64,000 nt of DNA from Spartobacteria bacterium (GTDB lineage: Bacteria > Verrucomicrobiota > Verrucomicrobiia > Chthoniobacterales > UBA10450). The translations under genes were made by a program, and so were the position numbers. A model generated the notes under the pieces. That model searched no databases. It worked only from the letters and a program-made list of their open reading frames with translations, and had not been told where the DNA came from. Below, piece by piece: positions 26,283-35,600 of the stretch. The stretch spans positions 186,001-250,000 of the forward strand of contig PLCN01000019.1 in assembly GCA_003134785.1 (NCBI GenBank), in the 5' to 3' direction. Numbering within the stretch: the first letter of the stretch is position 1; the number at the start of each line of letters is the position of its first letter.

Positions 26283-26777
26283 ATGCAGATCCGCCAAATC
26301 TTCATTTCGTCCGGTCACAATTATTTCGGGCACCACGGACGCGCGGCGGATGACTTCCCGTTGGTCGAAGTGCCGCGGATCGACTGCGTGGCCGGCCATG
26401 GAATTCGCGGTGATCGCTTCTTTGATTACCGGGAGAATTACAAAGGACAGGTTACGTTCTTCTCTGCCGAAGTCTTCGAGAAGCTGGGGCGGCATTTTGG
26501 CCTAACGAGTAAGTCACCCGGCGTGCTGCGGCGAAACGTCATCGTCTCCGGCATCGATTTGAACGAATTGATTGGCGAAGAGTTTGCCATCCAAGGCGTT
26601 CGCTTTCATGGAACCGGTCATTGCAAGCCCTGCTATTGGATGGATCAGGCGTTCGCACCCGGCGCCGAGGATTTTCTCGAAGGGAATGGCGGATTGCGCG
26701 CCGAGATCCTGACCGACGGCACCATTGCCGTGGGCGACGCGCAGCTCGTTCTCGCGGAACCGCGGCTGATTTCATAA
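26283..26777 (+). CDS. MOSC domain protein
   Basis: A 164-residue MOSC (molybdenum cofactor sulfurase C-terminal) domain. The expected features are GHGIRGDRFFDY near residue 40, VLRRNVIVSGIDLNELIG near residue 82 and GTGHCKPCYWMDQ near residue 112, the last carrying two cysteines of which one is the usual conserved MOSC Cys. Such domains bind or transfer sulfur or the Mo cofactor, and stand-alone members include YiiM-type reductases. No Moco enzyme gene is nearby. ATG 26283 was preferred to an upstream TTG at 26256. Confidence 0.82.
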   Translation: MQIRQIFISSGHNYFGHHGRAADDFPLVEVPRIDCVAGHGIRGDRFFDYRENYKGQVTFFSAEVFEKLGRHFGLTSKSPGVLRRNVIVSGIDLNELIGEEFAIQGVRFHGTGHCKPCYWMDQAFAPGAEDFLEGNGGLRAEILTDGTIAVGDAQLVLAEPRLIS

Positions 26778-26782
26778 TGCGT

Positions 26783-26940
26783 GTCATCCCGAGGCGCGCA
26801 GACGCCGAGGGACCTCGCAATTGCTCCCCCCGTTTGCTCGCGCCAAAGGGCAGGTCGTTTATGGTAACGGCGCCGTGGGGCGCAAGCTAGCCCGCACTGC
26901 GGGTGTGAGGTCCCTCGCCGTCTACGGGGCTCGGGATGAC
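26783..26940. repeat. Family A palindromic repeat, copy 4
   Basis: The left arm is GTCATCCCGAGG with GCAGACGCCGAGGGACCTCG, and the right arm is GAGGTCCCTCGCCGTCTACG ending CTCGGGATGAC. It lies between the 3' ends of the convergent MOSC and dehydrogenase genes. The core shares the block around CGCAAGCTA with copy 2. Confidence 0.85.
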
Positions 26941-27016
26941 ACGCTGTTGCGGCGCGTTTTTTCCACGCGCCCGAGCGCACTCTCGATCTTCCCAACGGCA
27001 AACATTCTCGTAACTT

Positions 27017-27907
27017 CTACGGCCCTGACTGCTCGGTCCGTCGGCCTGTGAACGTTAGCTCGGCAATCCCGGATTTATCCAATTCTCCCAACCCGGAGGC
27101 AACCATCCGGTCGTATTGCGCCTTCGTTTCGCGCGCGAGCGGAAGATCGAGTCCGTTCTCCTCCGCAAGCTGAAGGGCGATGCCGCTATCCTTGGCCGCA
27201 TGCGCCGCCGAAAAGAAACAAGCGTGATCCCGATTTTGCATGTCTTCCCCATCCGTTTGGAGAACACGTGACGCCGCGCCGGTTTGGGAAAACACTTCAC
27301 GCAACATCGTGAGATCGAGTCCAAGCGCTTCGCCCAACCCAAGCCCTTCCGCGAGTCCGGCGGTGTTAATGTTCATCACCATGTTGACCAGCGCTTTTAC
27401 CTTCGCCGCCTCGCCGCTCTTGCCGATGTAGCGCAGCGACGCGCTCAGCTCTTTCAGGATCGGTTCCGCGCGCTTGAAGTTTTCTTCGTGGCCGCCGCAC
27501 ATCAAATAAAGCGAACCCTCGCGTGCCTGCGTGATGCTGGAAGCCATGCAAGCCTCCAGCGACGCCGCGCCAGCCGCTTTCGCCAGTCTCTCGATTTCGA
27601 CATGGATCTCCGGCGAGACCGTGGCGCAATTGATAAATAATTTTCCCTCCGCGTTCGCCAGCAGGTTGTCCGCACCGGTAAAGATTTCCCGCATGGCCGC
27701 ATCGTCGGTCACGATGGTGAAGATCACGTCGGCCCCCGCGCTCACATCTCCGAGAGTCGGGCTGGCGGCACATGTGAGTTCCTGTGCGAGCGAAGTCGCC
27801 GCCGCGCGGTTCACGTCGAAAACCGCAGTGACGTGAAACCCGCGATCTTTCAATCGGCGCGCCATGTTTGCCCCCATTCTGCCTACGCCAACGAAACCGA
27901 TGTTCAT
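27017..27907 (-). CDS. Beta-hydroxyacid dehydrogenase (3-hydroxyisobutyrate dehydrogenase family)
   Basis: A 296-residue NAD(P)-dependent enzyme. The Rossmann start MNIGFVGVGRMGANMARRL is clear, followed by the substrate-loop region FINCATVSPEIHVEIERLA. The catalytic Lys lies in GEAAKVKALVNMVMN near residue 170, and the C-terminal all-helical domain with HAAKDSGIALQLAEENG is typical. Related enzymes reduce succinic semialdehyde, glyoxylate or tartronate semialdehyde, or oxidise 3-hydroxyisobutyrate; the exact one is unknown. It begins 11 bp after the stop of the HTH-MBL gene and is probably co-transcribed with it. Confidence 0.9.
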   Translation of the reverse strand: MNIGFVGVGRMGANMARRLKDRGFHVTAVFDVNRAAATSLAQELTCAASPTLGDVSAGADVIFTIVTDDAAMREIFTGADNLLANAEGKLFINCATVSPEIHVEIERLAKAAGAASLEACMASSITQAREGSLYLMCGGHEENFKRAEPILKELSASLRYIGKSGEAAKVKALVNMVMNINTAGLAEGLGLGEALGLDLTMLREVFSQTGAASRVLQTDGEDMQNRDHACFFSAAHAAKDSGIALQLAEENGLDLPLARETKAQYDRMVASGLGELDKSGIAELTFTGRRTEQSGP

Positions 27908-27918
27908 GCTCTTTCCTT

Positions 27919-28743
27919 CTATCGATCCTGCGTAGCAAAAAACGGATTGTCGCGTTTTTCTTTCCCGACCGTGGTGAGCGGTCCATGCCCGGGGCAAACG
28001 ACCGCCTCGTCCGGCAGCGTCAGGATTTTCTCCCGATTGTTTCGCAGAGCATCTTCGTAGGAAACATTTCCACCGCCCATCGAACCGGCAAAAAGTGAAT
28101 CGCCCGCGATTGCGAGCGGACGGGAAAGTCCGGTGACGACATACGTCATTCCGCCTGGTGAATGACCCGAGGTCAGGCGAGCCTCGATTTTCAGTGACCC
28201 AATCCGAAAGCGTTTCCCTTCGGCGATTGCCTCCGCGTCCTCTTCCGCTTCGAGCTCCGAAATGTAAACCGGTGCACCGGTCACCTTCTTAAGCCGTCGC
28301 AAATCCGCTACGTGATCCGGATGCGCATGCGTAAGCAAAATCAGTTTCACACGCAGATTCTCCTTCTCGATTCGCCGCAGCATTCCACCACAATCCGCCC
28401 CGGTATCAAAAGCCATTGCTTCATGCGCGCCTGGATCCCAGACAAGGTATGCATTCACGGTCATATCGCCGTAGGCCGTGTTGAATTGAGCGAGGCCTTC
28501 GATGTCGCCAATCGATTCCGGATTCCATTTTCCGGCGGCTAACTTGCGAAGAGCGCCCGCATCCAGCTTCAAAACGGAAGCCACATGCTCGATTGCGGCG
28601 TCATCAAAATCTCCGTCGCGAAGCTTTCGTATTCCTTCCGCGCTTACTCCGGATCTTTCCGCCAGCCGACTATCCGAGATACCCAAACCGCGCTGCGCTT
28701 TTCCTATGACGTCGGAAACGTTGTCTTCTAGTGGGATGGACAT
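27919..28743 (-). CDS. HTH - metallo-beta-lactamase fold fusion protein
   Basis: A 274-residue two-domain protein. Residues about 8-70 read as an XRE-type helix-turn-helix (SDSRLAERSGVSAEGIRKLRDGD, here cut in two: SDSRLAERSG and VSAEGIRKLRDGD), followed by VASVLKLDAGALRKLA. Residues 85-270 form a metallo-beta-lactamase hydrolase resembling glyoxalase II, with THAHPDHVAD, GHSPGGMTYV, AGDSLFAGS and the final CPGHGPLTTVG supplying the metal ligands. The HTH may sense or bind DNA, or be a scaffold only. Adjacent beta-hydroxyacid dehydrogenase and shared direction suggest a small metabolic operon. Confidence 0.8.
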   Translation of the reverse strand: MSIPLEDNVSDVIGKAQRGLGISDSRLAERSGVSAEGIRKLRDGDFDDAAIEHVASVLKLDAGALRKLAAGKWNPESIGDIEGLAQFNTAYGDMTVNAYLVWDPGAHEAMAFDTGADCGGMLRRIEKENLRVKLILLTHAHPDHVADLRRLKKVTGAPVYISELEAEEDAEAIAEGKRFRIGSLKIEARLTSGHSPGGMTYVVTGLSRPLAIAGDSLFAGSMGGGNVSYEDALRNNREKILTLPDEAVVCPGHGPLTTVGKEKRDNPFFATQDR

Positions 28744-28786
28744 GCGTTACTAAAATGCGAGGCAGCCCGATGTCGAGCAGCTTCGT

Positions 28787-28918
28787 TCTGGGGAGCGCAC
28801 GCGGCTCGCATGCCGCAGTCGGCGACTCGCCGACTGGCCTTTATGTTTTGCAAAATTGAAGAAGGGAGATTTTGGCGAGTCGCCAAAATCAGCACGCGAG
28901 TCGCGTGCGCTCCCCAGA
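28787..28918. repeat. Family C inverted repeat, copy 1
   Basis: Outer arms TCTGGGGAGCGCACGCG and CGCGTGCGCTCCCCAGA form a perfect inverted pair, and inner stems around GGCGACTCGCC and GGCGAGTCGCC add further pairing. The right arm lies inside the 3' end of lipB and encodes its last nine residues. The other copy is in the 5' end of pbpC at 38657. Confidence 0.85.
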
Positions 28919-29551
28919 CAAATCATTGAGGCGCCGCGGCGCAATCTTCTCAACGCGTGAAGCGACGTCCGCGACCGATCGGTCCGTTCCAGTTTCTCTT
29001 TCAATGGAAGTCATCGTCACGTTTGCGATGCCGCAGGGAACGATCTGATCGAAGGGCGTGAGATCGCCGCAAACATTCAGGGCGAATCCATGCATCGTGA
29101 TCCAGTGCCGCACACCGACGCCAATCGAGGCGATCTTTCGATTCTCAACCCAAACCCCCGTCAAAGCAGGCCGCGTCGTCGCCGCGATTCCGACTTCGTC
29201 CAGGGTTTCGATCAACAACGCTTCAAGCCAGCGCAGATAACGGTGGAGATCCTGCCCGCATTGGCGGAGGTCGATAATTGGATAGCCGATGAGTTGGCCG
29301 GGACCGTGATATGTCGCCTGCCCCCCGCGATTGATCGGGAAGAGCGGATGCGGAAGATGCGCAACGTCCCGGAGACTCGATTGGTCCGGCGTGCGCCCGA
29401 TCGTGTAAACCGGCTCATGCTCCAACAAGAGTAGCTCGTCGCCTAACAAGTGGTCTTCTCGTTTTTCCGCGACAAGTTTTTCCTGTAATGCCAGGGCGTC
29501 CGCGAAGGCGACTCGTCCGAGCCAGCGAACGGACAACGCGCCGTCGCTCAT
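28889..29551 (-). CDS. lipB: Octanoyltransferase LipB
   Basis: A 220-residue enzyme that transfers octanoate from acyl-carrier protein to lipoyl domains in lipoic acid synthesis. Typical motifs are LLLEHEPVYTIGRT near residue 45, RGGQATYHGPGQLIGYPI near residue 78, IASIGVGVRHWITMHGFALN with the catalytic Lys position just before IASIG, and the nucleophile Cys in IVPCGIANVTMTS. The last nine residues (SGERTRLAC) and the stop are encoded by a family C repeat, so the natural C-terminus has been replaced or extended. The start overlaps the ruvC stop by four bases. lipA is not in the window. Confidence 0.93.
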   Translation of the reverse strand: MSDGALSVRWLGRVAFADALALQEKLVAEKREDHLLGDELLLLEHEPVYTIGRTPDQSSLRDVAHLPHPLFPINRGGQATYHGPGQLIGYPIIDLRQCGQDLHRYLRWLEALLIETLDEVGIAATTRPALTGVWVENRKIASIGVGVRHWITMHGFALNVCGDLTPFDQIVPCGIANVTMTSIERETGTDRSVADVASRVEKIAPRRLNDLSGERTRLAC

Positions 29552-30051
29552 ATCCGCGCGCCACCCGGCACTCCGAGCCGGGCGGCCTCTTGCGAGCGCA
29601 GATGCGTCAGTCCGATCGCGAGCGCGTCGGCGGCATCGGCCGCGGGTGTCTCAGTTAATCCCAGCAACGCGCGAATCATAAACGCCACCTGGTTCTTGTC
29701 CGCGCTTCCCCGACCGACCGTCGCCTGCTTGATCCGCTTCGGCGCGTATTCGAAAACGGGCAGTCCCCGTTCCGCCGCCGCGAGAATGGCCGCGCCACGC
29801 GCGGCGCCGAGCAGAATCGCCGTCTTATAACTCTGCACGTAGATCACCGATTCGAGCGCGCAACAATCAGGCTCATGCGCGTGAATTAACTCCGCGAGCC
29901 GATCGCGGATCGCGACCAGGCATGAGGATGAGCGAAGCGTCGTCGCATTATGAATGACGCCGAAATAAAGCGCGCGTGGCTTTCCGCCGTTGGCATCGAT
30001 CACCGCCACGCCCGTATTGCGCAGCGACGCATCGATCGAGAGAACGCGCAT
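29548..30051 (-). CDS. ruvC: Holliday junction resolvase RuvC
   Basis: A 167-residue RuvC endonuclease that cuts four-way recombination junctions with RuvAB. The RNase H-like acidic active site is present: Asp in VLSIDASLRNTG at the N-terminus, Glu in CALESVIYVQ near residue 67, and the Asp pair in ADAADALAIGLTH near residue 140. ruvA and ruvB are not adjacent. It starts four bases after the DUF4337 gene and overlaps lipB, making a three-gene operon DUF4337-ruvC-lipB. Confidence 0.92.
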   Translation of the reverse strand: MRVLSIDASLRNTGVAVIDANGGKPRALYFGVIHNATTLRSSSCLVAIRDRLAELIHAHEPDCCALESVIYVQSYKTAILLGAARGAAILAAAERGLPVFEYAPKRIKQATVGRGSADKNQVAFMIRALLGLTETPAADAADALAIGLTHLRSQEAARLGVPGGARI

Positions 30052-30055
30052 CAAA

Positions 30056-30583
30056 TCAATGCGCCAGCCAGCCGAGAACGAGGAAAACCATGCCGGCTAA
30101 TCCGAAGACAAGGCTGACAAACCAGAATCGACGTCTCTTGGTCAGCGCGGAAATCGCCGCAATCGCGATCGCGATCTGAAACATCGTGACGCTCCCTGCG
30201 AAAACCTCATGCTTCTTAAAACTAGATTTCGCCTCCGCCTGAAGGTGATTGGCCTTGTGCTCGATTTTCTCTTGGTCCTCCTTGTATTGGGCTGCTTTTT
30301 CCTTGTCCCGTTCCGTTGCTTCCGACGCTAGCGTCGTCTTCGCATCCAGGATCGCGGCCTTAATGCTCTTGGCTTGATAGTAGCCCCATTGATCGGACGC
30401 CTCGATCTGACTCATCATCGCTTCGTTGGCATGTTGTCCCGAGAGCAAACCGGAGATCGCCGCGAGCACGGCGAGAATCGCCGTACTCAACGCCACCCAC
30501 GAAATCCAGGAAGGACCGCCATGCTCCGCGTGATGATGAATTTCTTCCTGCAGATGCTCGAGTGGCACTTCGGCTTCTTCCAT
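30056..30583 (-). CDS. DUF4337 membrane protein
   Basis: A 175-residue protein with one N-terminal transmembrane segment (about residues 27-48), a long charged helical region rich in Lys, Glu and Ala (residues 70-120), and two C-terminal transmembrane segments (about 128-146 and 152-172). The layout and the HANEAMMSQIEASDQWGYYQ block, here shortened to QIEASDQWGYYQAKSIK, match DUF4337. The function is unknown. It is the first gene of the operon with ruvC and lipB. Confidence 0.75.
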   Translation of the reverse strand: MEEAEVPLEHLQEEIHHHAEHGGPSWISWVALSTAILAVLAAISGLLSGQHANEAMMSQIEASDQWGYYQAKSIKAAILDAKTTLASEATERDKEKAAQYKEDQEKIEHKANHLQAEAKSSFKKHEVFAGSVTMFQIAIAIAAISALTKRRRFWFVSLVFGLAGMVFLVLGWLAH

Positions 30584-30633
30584 GGATCGAGTCTAAGTTT
30601 CGCCACAGCGCGTTCAAGGAGGAACTCATCGCC

Positions 30634-30727
30634 GTAGCCGCTTCGCTAGGCGAAGCGCCGGGAGTGAAATTCGGAACTGACGCCACCCACCTTCGCCTTG
30701 CTCCGGCGTGGCAAGGGCGGCTGCTAC
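30634..30727. repeat. Family E repeat (GTAGCCGCTTCGC), copy 1
   Basis: The left side reads GTAGCCGCTTCGC with a small inner palindrome (CGCTTCGCTAGGCGAAGCG), and the right side ends GGGCGGCTGCTACAG. It lies between DUF4337 and queA, and its TAG, read on the minus strand, is the queA stop codon. Confidence 0.75.
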
Positions 30728-31773
30728 AGGATCAGGTTCAAATCGCCAAACTCGTGCCAGAGATATCGTTGCTCGATCGCCTCGTTATAGGCCGCGTGAA
30801 TTTTTTTCGCGGCGACGAATGCGCTGAGCAGATCGAGATGACTGGCTTCCGGTTCGTGCAGGCCCGTGAGAAGGCCGTCGACAGTTTTCAGTCCATGCCC
30901 CTCGGCGATATGCAAACGGGTGTAGGCATGGGCCGGCTTCACCTGGCCATCCGCTTTCGCGATCGATTCCAGAGCGCGCACCACCGTCGTTCCCACCGCA
31001 ATGATGCGGCCGCCGCCCGCACGCGCATTGTTGATTTTCTTCGCGGCAGCTTCGCTCAGAAAATATTCTTCCTCAGAGGCGGGATGCGCGCGGTCGAGTT
31101 CATCATCGAGATATGACGACAGGCCGGTGTGCAAAACGAGATAGGCAAAATCAATTCCAGCGCGGCGCAGCTCGAAGAGCGACCTCCAGGTAAAGGCGCG
31201 GCCGGCTGACGGCATCTCCGCAGAGCCCGGTTCCTTCGCGTAAACGGTCTGGTAATAATCCAAATCCCAAGGCGCGGAGACGTATTCGTAACGAACGGGC
31301 TGCCCGATTCGATAAATCAAATCGATCAACTCAGTGCCGGTTTTGGAGAAACGAATTTTCCACAGGCGCGGAATCCGCACATCGCGATCAAAGACTTCGC
31401 CGGTCAATTCCGGCGAGAAATCGACCTGCATTCCCGCGCGCAAGCCGCAACCGAAGGGATCCCCTGCTTTGCAAACCAGGAGCGCGAGCCAGGTATCGTC
31501 GGGGAGATGCTGGGCGAGACGCACCTGAATGCAGGGGCCGTGTTTCGTGCAACACGCCTCGAGCGACGCCGGCAAGGTGCGGCTGGAATTGAAAACCAGC
31601 AGGTCGCCTTCGCGCAAGAACTCCGCGAGCTGCTCGAACTTCGTATGCTGAACCGCGCCGGTTTTCCGATCGATCACGAGCAGCCGCACTTTATCGCGAC
31701 CGAGACCGCGGCGTTCCGGCGGCTCCTTCGCGCTCAGCTCATCCGGCAGGGTGAAACTAAAAGGCGCGGGCAT
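30724..31773 (-). CDS. queA: S-adenosylmethionine:tRNA ribosyltransferase-isomerase
   Basis: A 349-residue QueA that makes epoxyqueuosine at tRNA position 34 by adding the ribosyl moiety of SAM to 7-aminomethyl-7-deazaguanine. The start FTLPDELSAKEPPERRG is typical, as are VFNSSRTLPASL, the central YQTVYAKEPGSAEMPSAGRAF (here YAKEPGSAEMPSAGR), and IIAVGTTVVRALES near the C-terminus. The gene ends in a family E repeat that provides the TAG stop. It is followed upstream by an SDR gene 20 bp away in the same direction. Confidence 0.94.
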   Translation of the reverse strand: MPAPFSFTLPDELSAKEPPERRGLGRDKVRLLVIDRKTGAVQHTKFEQLAEFLREGDLLVFNSSRTLPASLEACCTKHGPCIQVRLAQHLPDDTWLALLVCKAGDPFGCGLRAGMQVDFSPELTGEVFDRDVRIPRLWKIRFSKTGTELIDLIYRIGQPVRYEYVSAPWDLDYYQTVYAKEPGSAEMPSAGRAFTWRSLFELRRAGIDFAYLVLHTGLSSYLDDELDRAHPASEEEYFLSEAAAKKINNARAGGGRIIAVGTTVVRALESIAKADGQVKPAHAYTRLHIAEGHGLKTVDGLLTGLHEPEASHLDLLSAFVAAKKIHAAYNEAIEQRYLWHEFGDLNLIL

Positions 31774-31794
31774 CCGTACGTCTCCGCGAATTGC

Positions 31795-32544
31795 TCAGAC
31801 TTTGAGCTCCGCCTTCCAGTCTTCCTGCGCTCTCAAGCGTTTCCCGGTCGTTCCTTTCGCTTCGTCGCTGGCAAGAAAAACGAAGACGCCCGTCACCGTC
31901 GCCGGATCGCTCCATTTGCTCGGGTCTTCCTCCGGCTCGGCCGCGCGATGCATTGCCGTGTTCATGTTCCCGGGATCAACCCAGTTCACGCGCACACCGG
32001 TCTCCTCCAGCTCCGAGGCCCACGTCTGCGACATTCCTTCCAAACCGAATTTTGAAATTCCGTATGCGCCCCAGCCCGGATAACCAGTCGAACCTGCATC
32101 GCTCGTCACGTTAATAATCGAGCCGCCGTTTTCGATCATCGCCGGCAAGACATTCCTGGTCAGTAGGAATGGATCGATCAAATTCGTGTTGAGGACGTTT
32201 TGGAAATCTTCCAGCGGATAATCGAGCAGGTACGGCATCGGCGACGGGCCGATGGTCGAGGCGTTATTGACGAGCACGTCGAGCCGCCCGCCGAATGCAT
32301 CCAGCGTGGTCGCGATTAGCCGCTCGATATCTTTCGGCTTGCTGACATCGGCTTCAACGGCGAGGACGTTTGTCTCGGGCGCGAGGTTGCGAATTTCGTC
32401 GCGGACGCTCCGGACCGCATCGCCATGCCGCGCGGAAAGCGAGAGGCCGGCCGCGCCTTCACGCGCGAAAGCGAGAGCGAGTTCACGGCCCAATCCCTGG
32501 GACGCGCCGGTAATCATGATGTTTTTCCCGCTGAGATTGTTCAT
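31795..32544 (-). CDS. Short-chain dehydrogenase/reductase
   Basis: A 249-residue classical SDR. It has TGASQGLGREL for cofactor binding, VNNAST after the fourth strand, the active-site Ser in INVTSDAGSTG and the YxxxK motif as YGISK. The substrate is unknown. ATG 32544, with a GGAAA run four bases before it, was preferred over a TTG three codons earlier. Confidence 0.88.
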   Translation of the reverse strand: MNNLSGKNIMITGASQGLGRELALAFAREGAAGLSLSARHGDAVRSVRDEIRNLAPETNVLAVEADVSKPKDIERLIATTLDAFGGRLDVLVNNASTIGPSPMPYLLDYPLEDFQNVLNTNLIDPFLLTRNVLPAMIENGGSIINVTSDAGSTGYPGWGAYGISKFGLEGMSQTWASELEETGVRVNWVDPGNMNTAMHRAAEPEEDPSKWSDPATVTGVFVFLASDEAKGTTGKRLRAQEDWKAELKV

Positions 32545-32699
32545 CGTTTCCAAGCTAACTCGCGCTCAAAAAAAGCCAATCCGCGACGCGACTGTCATTT
32601 CATTCTTCCACTGATTTCCCGGGGTCGATACGTTCCGATGATGACGTGCAAGCCCCTGGGAGCTGAACGTCTCTATGTCTGCGCCTCAGGGCGCTACTT

Positions 32700-35600
32700 A
32701 TGCTCGAATTTTTTTGGCCGCTAATCCGCCCATTCGCGTGGCTCGCACGGTTGTTGAGAAAGATTGCCCGTACCCTTTTCGGCCAACTCTCCTGGACGCC
32801 GCCGCATTGGCTCCAACGCGGCTTTGTTCGATTCCATCTTTATCGCCGGGCGCACCCACTCCTGGTCGCCGGCGGAGTTCTTCTCGTGCTGCTGCTCGCG
32901 AGCGGATCGCTTTGGACCTGGCGCTGGTATCAACGCCAGCCCAAACCGCACAAGGTTTATGCGACGGTCGCGCCGATTCCCGTCACGCCGCTCGAGAAGG
33001 AACTAAAGTTTCCCTCGCTTTCGATCGAGTTTTCCGAGCCTGCAGCGCGCCTGGAAGACCTGAAGAATCCGGCGCTGCAACATGTCCGGCTCGAGCCGGC
33101 CACCGCTGGCACTTGGAAGTGGAACAACGATCGCTCGCTCACCTTCGCGCCGACACAAGACTGGCCGGCCGATCGCAAATTCCGGATCATTTTCGACCGG
33201 GATCTTTTTCCGTCGCACGTTCGGATGGACAAGTTTGAATATGAAGCCTCCACGCCCCCTTTCCGCGCGGAAATCAAGAGCGTGATTTTTGCCGAAGACG
33301 CCAAGGAGCCTGGAATCCAGCGTGTCATCGCCACGGTTGACCTGACGCACGCCGTCGATCCCGGCGAGCTGGACAAGCATGCCGCGCTCAACATGATCGG
33401 CGGGTCGAACGTCTTCGCGCCTAGCGACCCGGCTCCGCACTTTTCGATCGTCTACGGGCTGCACAATCGCCAGGCCTTCATTCGCAGCTCACCCATCGTG
33501 CTGCCAGCAGCCGAGGATTGGATACGGGTCACGATCGACAAGGATCTCCGCACTGCGCAGGGCGGCGCGGAAACCAAGGAAGCCGTCGAGCAAAAGACGC
33601 TGGTGCCTTCGAAGGAGACCGCGTTCAAGATCAAGTCGATCGACGGCAGCATCGTTCGCAACAAAGAGGGCGAGCCGGAGCAAATCCTCAATGTCGAAAC
33701 CAGCGCGGATATCAACACCACTGAATTGGCGAAGGCGCTGCACATCTACCTGTTGCCGAAGCGTGAGCCGGCAAAGACCGAGACGTCAACTGAGGAAGAA
33801 TCCAGCAGCGAAAACTCAAGCGAAGAAACGCCCACTGAATCCAGCGATGAAAGCGCGGAGAAGGAGACCTCCGCGAAGCCGGACGAGGAAGAAAGCGGCA
33901 ACGCCGAGGATGGAGAACAAACCGAGGAGAAATCCGGCGAAACAAAATGGGCGAACGCCGACGAGGTCACCGACGAAATCCTCGAGCAAGCGACCGTGGT
34001 TAAGTTCACGGTGATCCCGACCGAACAGGAATTTTCCCGCGAGCATCATTTCAAATTCAAACTCGAAGGCGACGGACAGCTCTATGTGCGAATCGATAAG
34101 AATCTGCGGGCGCGAAGCGGCTACGATCTCGCCGAGAATTTCACCAACGTTTTTTCCGCGCCGGAGTTGCCGCAGGAAATCGACATCCAGGGCGATGGCG
34201 GCCTGCTCGCCTTAAGCGGCGAACGCAAACTCTCGATCCGGTCGCGCGGCGTGCCGGTGATCAAGTTTGAAATCGATCGCGTCCTCTCGACGCAGATCAA
34301 CCATCTGGTCAGCCAGACTGAAGGCGAATTTCAGGCACCGGAATTCAAGCACGGTTCTTTCGATCAGGACAACATCTCGCGCATCGCGCGCGAGGACCAG
34401 ACGATCAGTCTGCAAAACAAATGGAAGGCCAACTATTCGGCCTTCGATTTCTCCCAGTATTTGCAAAAGCCATCGGACGGCGGCAGCGAGCGCGGTCTTT
34501 TCTTCGTTAAAGCCAGAGGCTGGGATCCGGTCACGAAGAAATACATCAAGTCGGCGACTGCCACTCGCTTCATTCTCGTCAGCGATCTGGGCCTGCTCAT
34601 CAAGAAGAACGCCGATCACACCAGTGACGTTTTCGTCGCGTCGATCAAAACGGGCGATCCGGTCGCCGGCGTGACGGTCGAGCTGCTCGGCCGAAACGGG
34701 ATCGCCGTCCAAAGCGCGAAGACTTCCGCCGACGGACGCGTGACGTTCGCCTCAGTCGACAAGAACGAGCATGAAAAAAAGCCGGTCGTTTACGTCGCGC
34801 GGCTGGGTGAAGACATCAGCTTCATTCCGTATGCGCGTGATGATCGGATGCTGAATTTCTCGCGCTTCGACGTCGATGGCGTGACCAAAGTCCTGGCGGA
34901 AGATCTGGATGCTTTCGTCTTCACCGACCGCGGCGTCTATCGGCCCGGCGATGAAATGCACATCGGCCTCGTGATCAAGCAGCGAAACTGGCAGGGGCGG
35001 CTGGCCGGTCTTCCTGTGGAGATGGAAGTGATCGATTCGCGCGCGGTCACGGTCCAGACGAAGAAGCTCGCCCTGCCGGCCGTTGGGTTCGCTGAGGTCA
35101 GCTACACCACTTCCTACGAATCACCGACCGGCGAATACAGCGTCAACGTCTATCTCGTGAAGAACAACAAGCGTTCGACGCTGCTCGGTTCAACCACCGT
35201 GAACGTGAAAGAGTTTCTGCCCGATCGCATGAAGATCGAGACGCGGCTTTCGAAAACATCCGTCCATGGCTGGGTCGATCCGAAGGATATGCGAGCTTCA
35301 ATCACACTCGCGAATCTTTACGGAACGCCGGCCACGGACCGGCGAGTCAAGAGCCATGTCGAGCTTTCGCCAGCCGGCTTTTCCTTTCCCGAATTCCGCG
35401 ACTACAGCTTTTACGATTCGCTCTTCGACGAAAAGAAGGAGCGACAACAGCAAACGGTGGATCTCGGCGAACAACAGACGAATGCCGATGGTGGCGCGGA
35501 TTTCGACTTGCAGCTCGATCGTTTTGCCGACGCCACCTACTCGATGCAGTTCTTCGCCGAAGCCTTCGAGGGCGAAGGCGGCCGCAGTATTACCGGGCAG

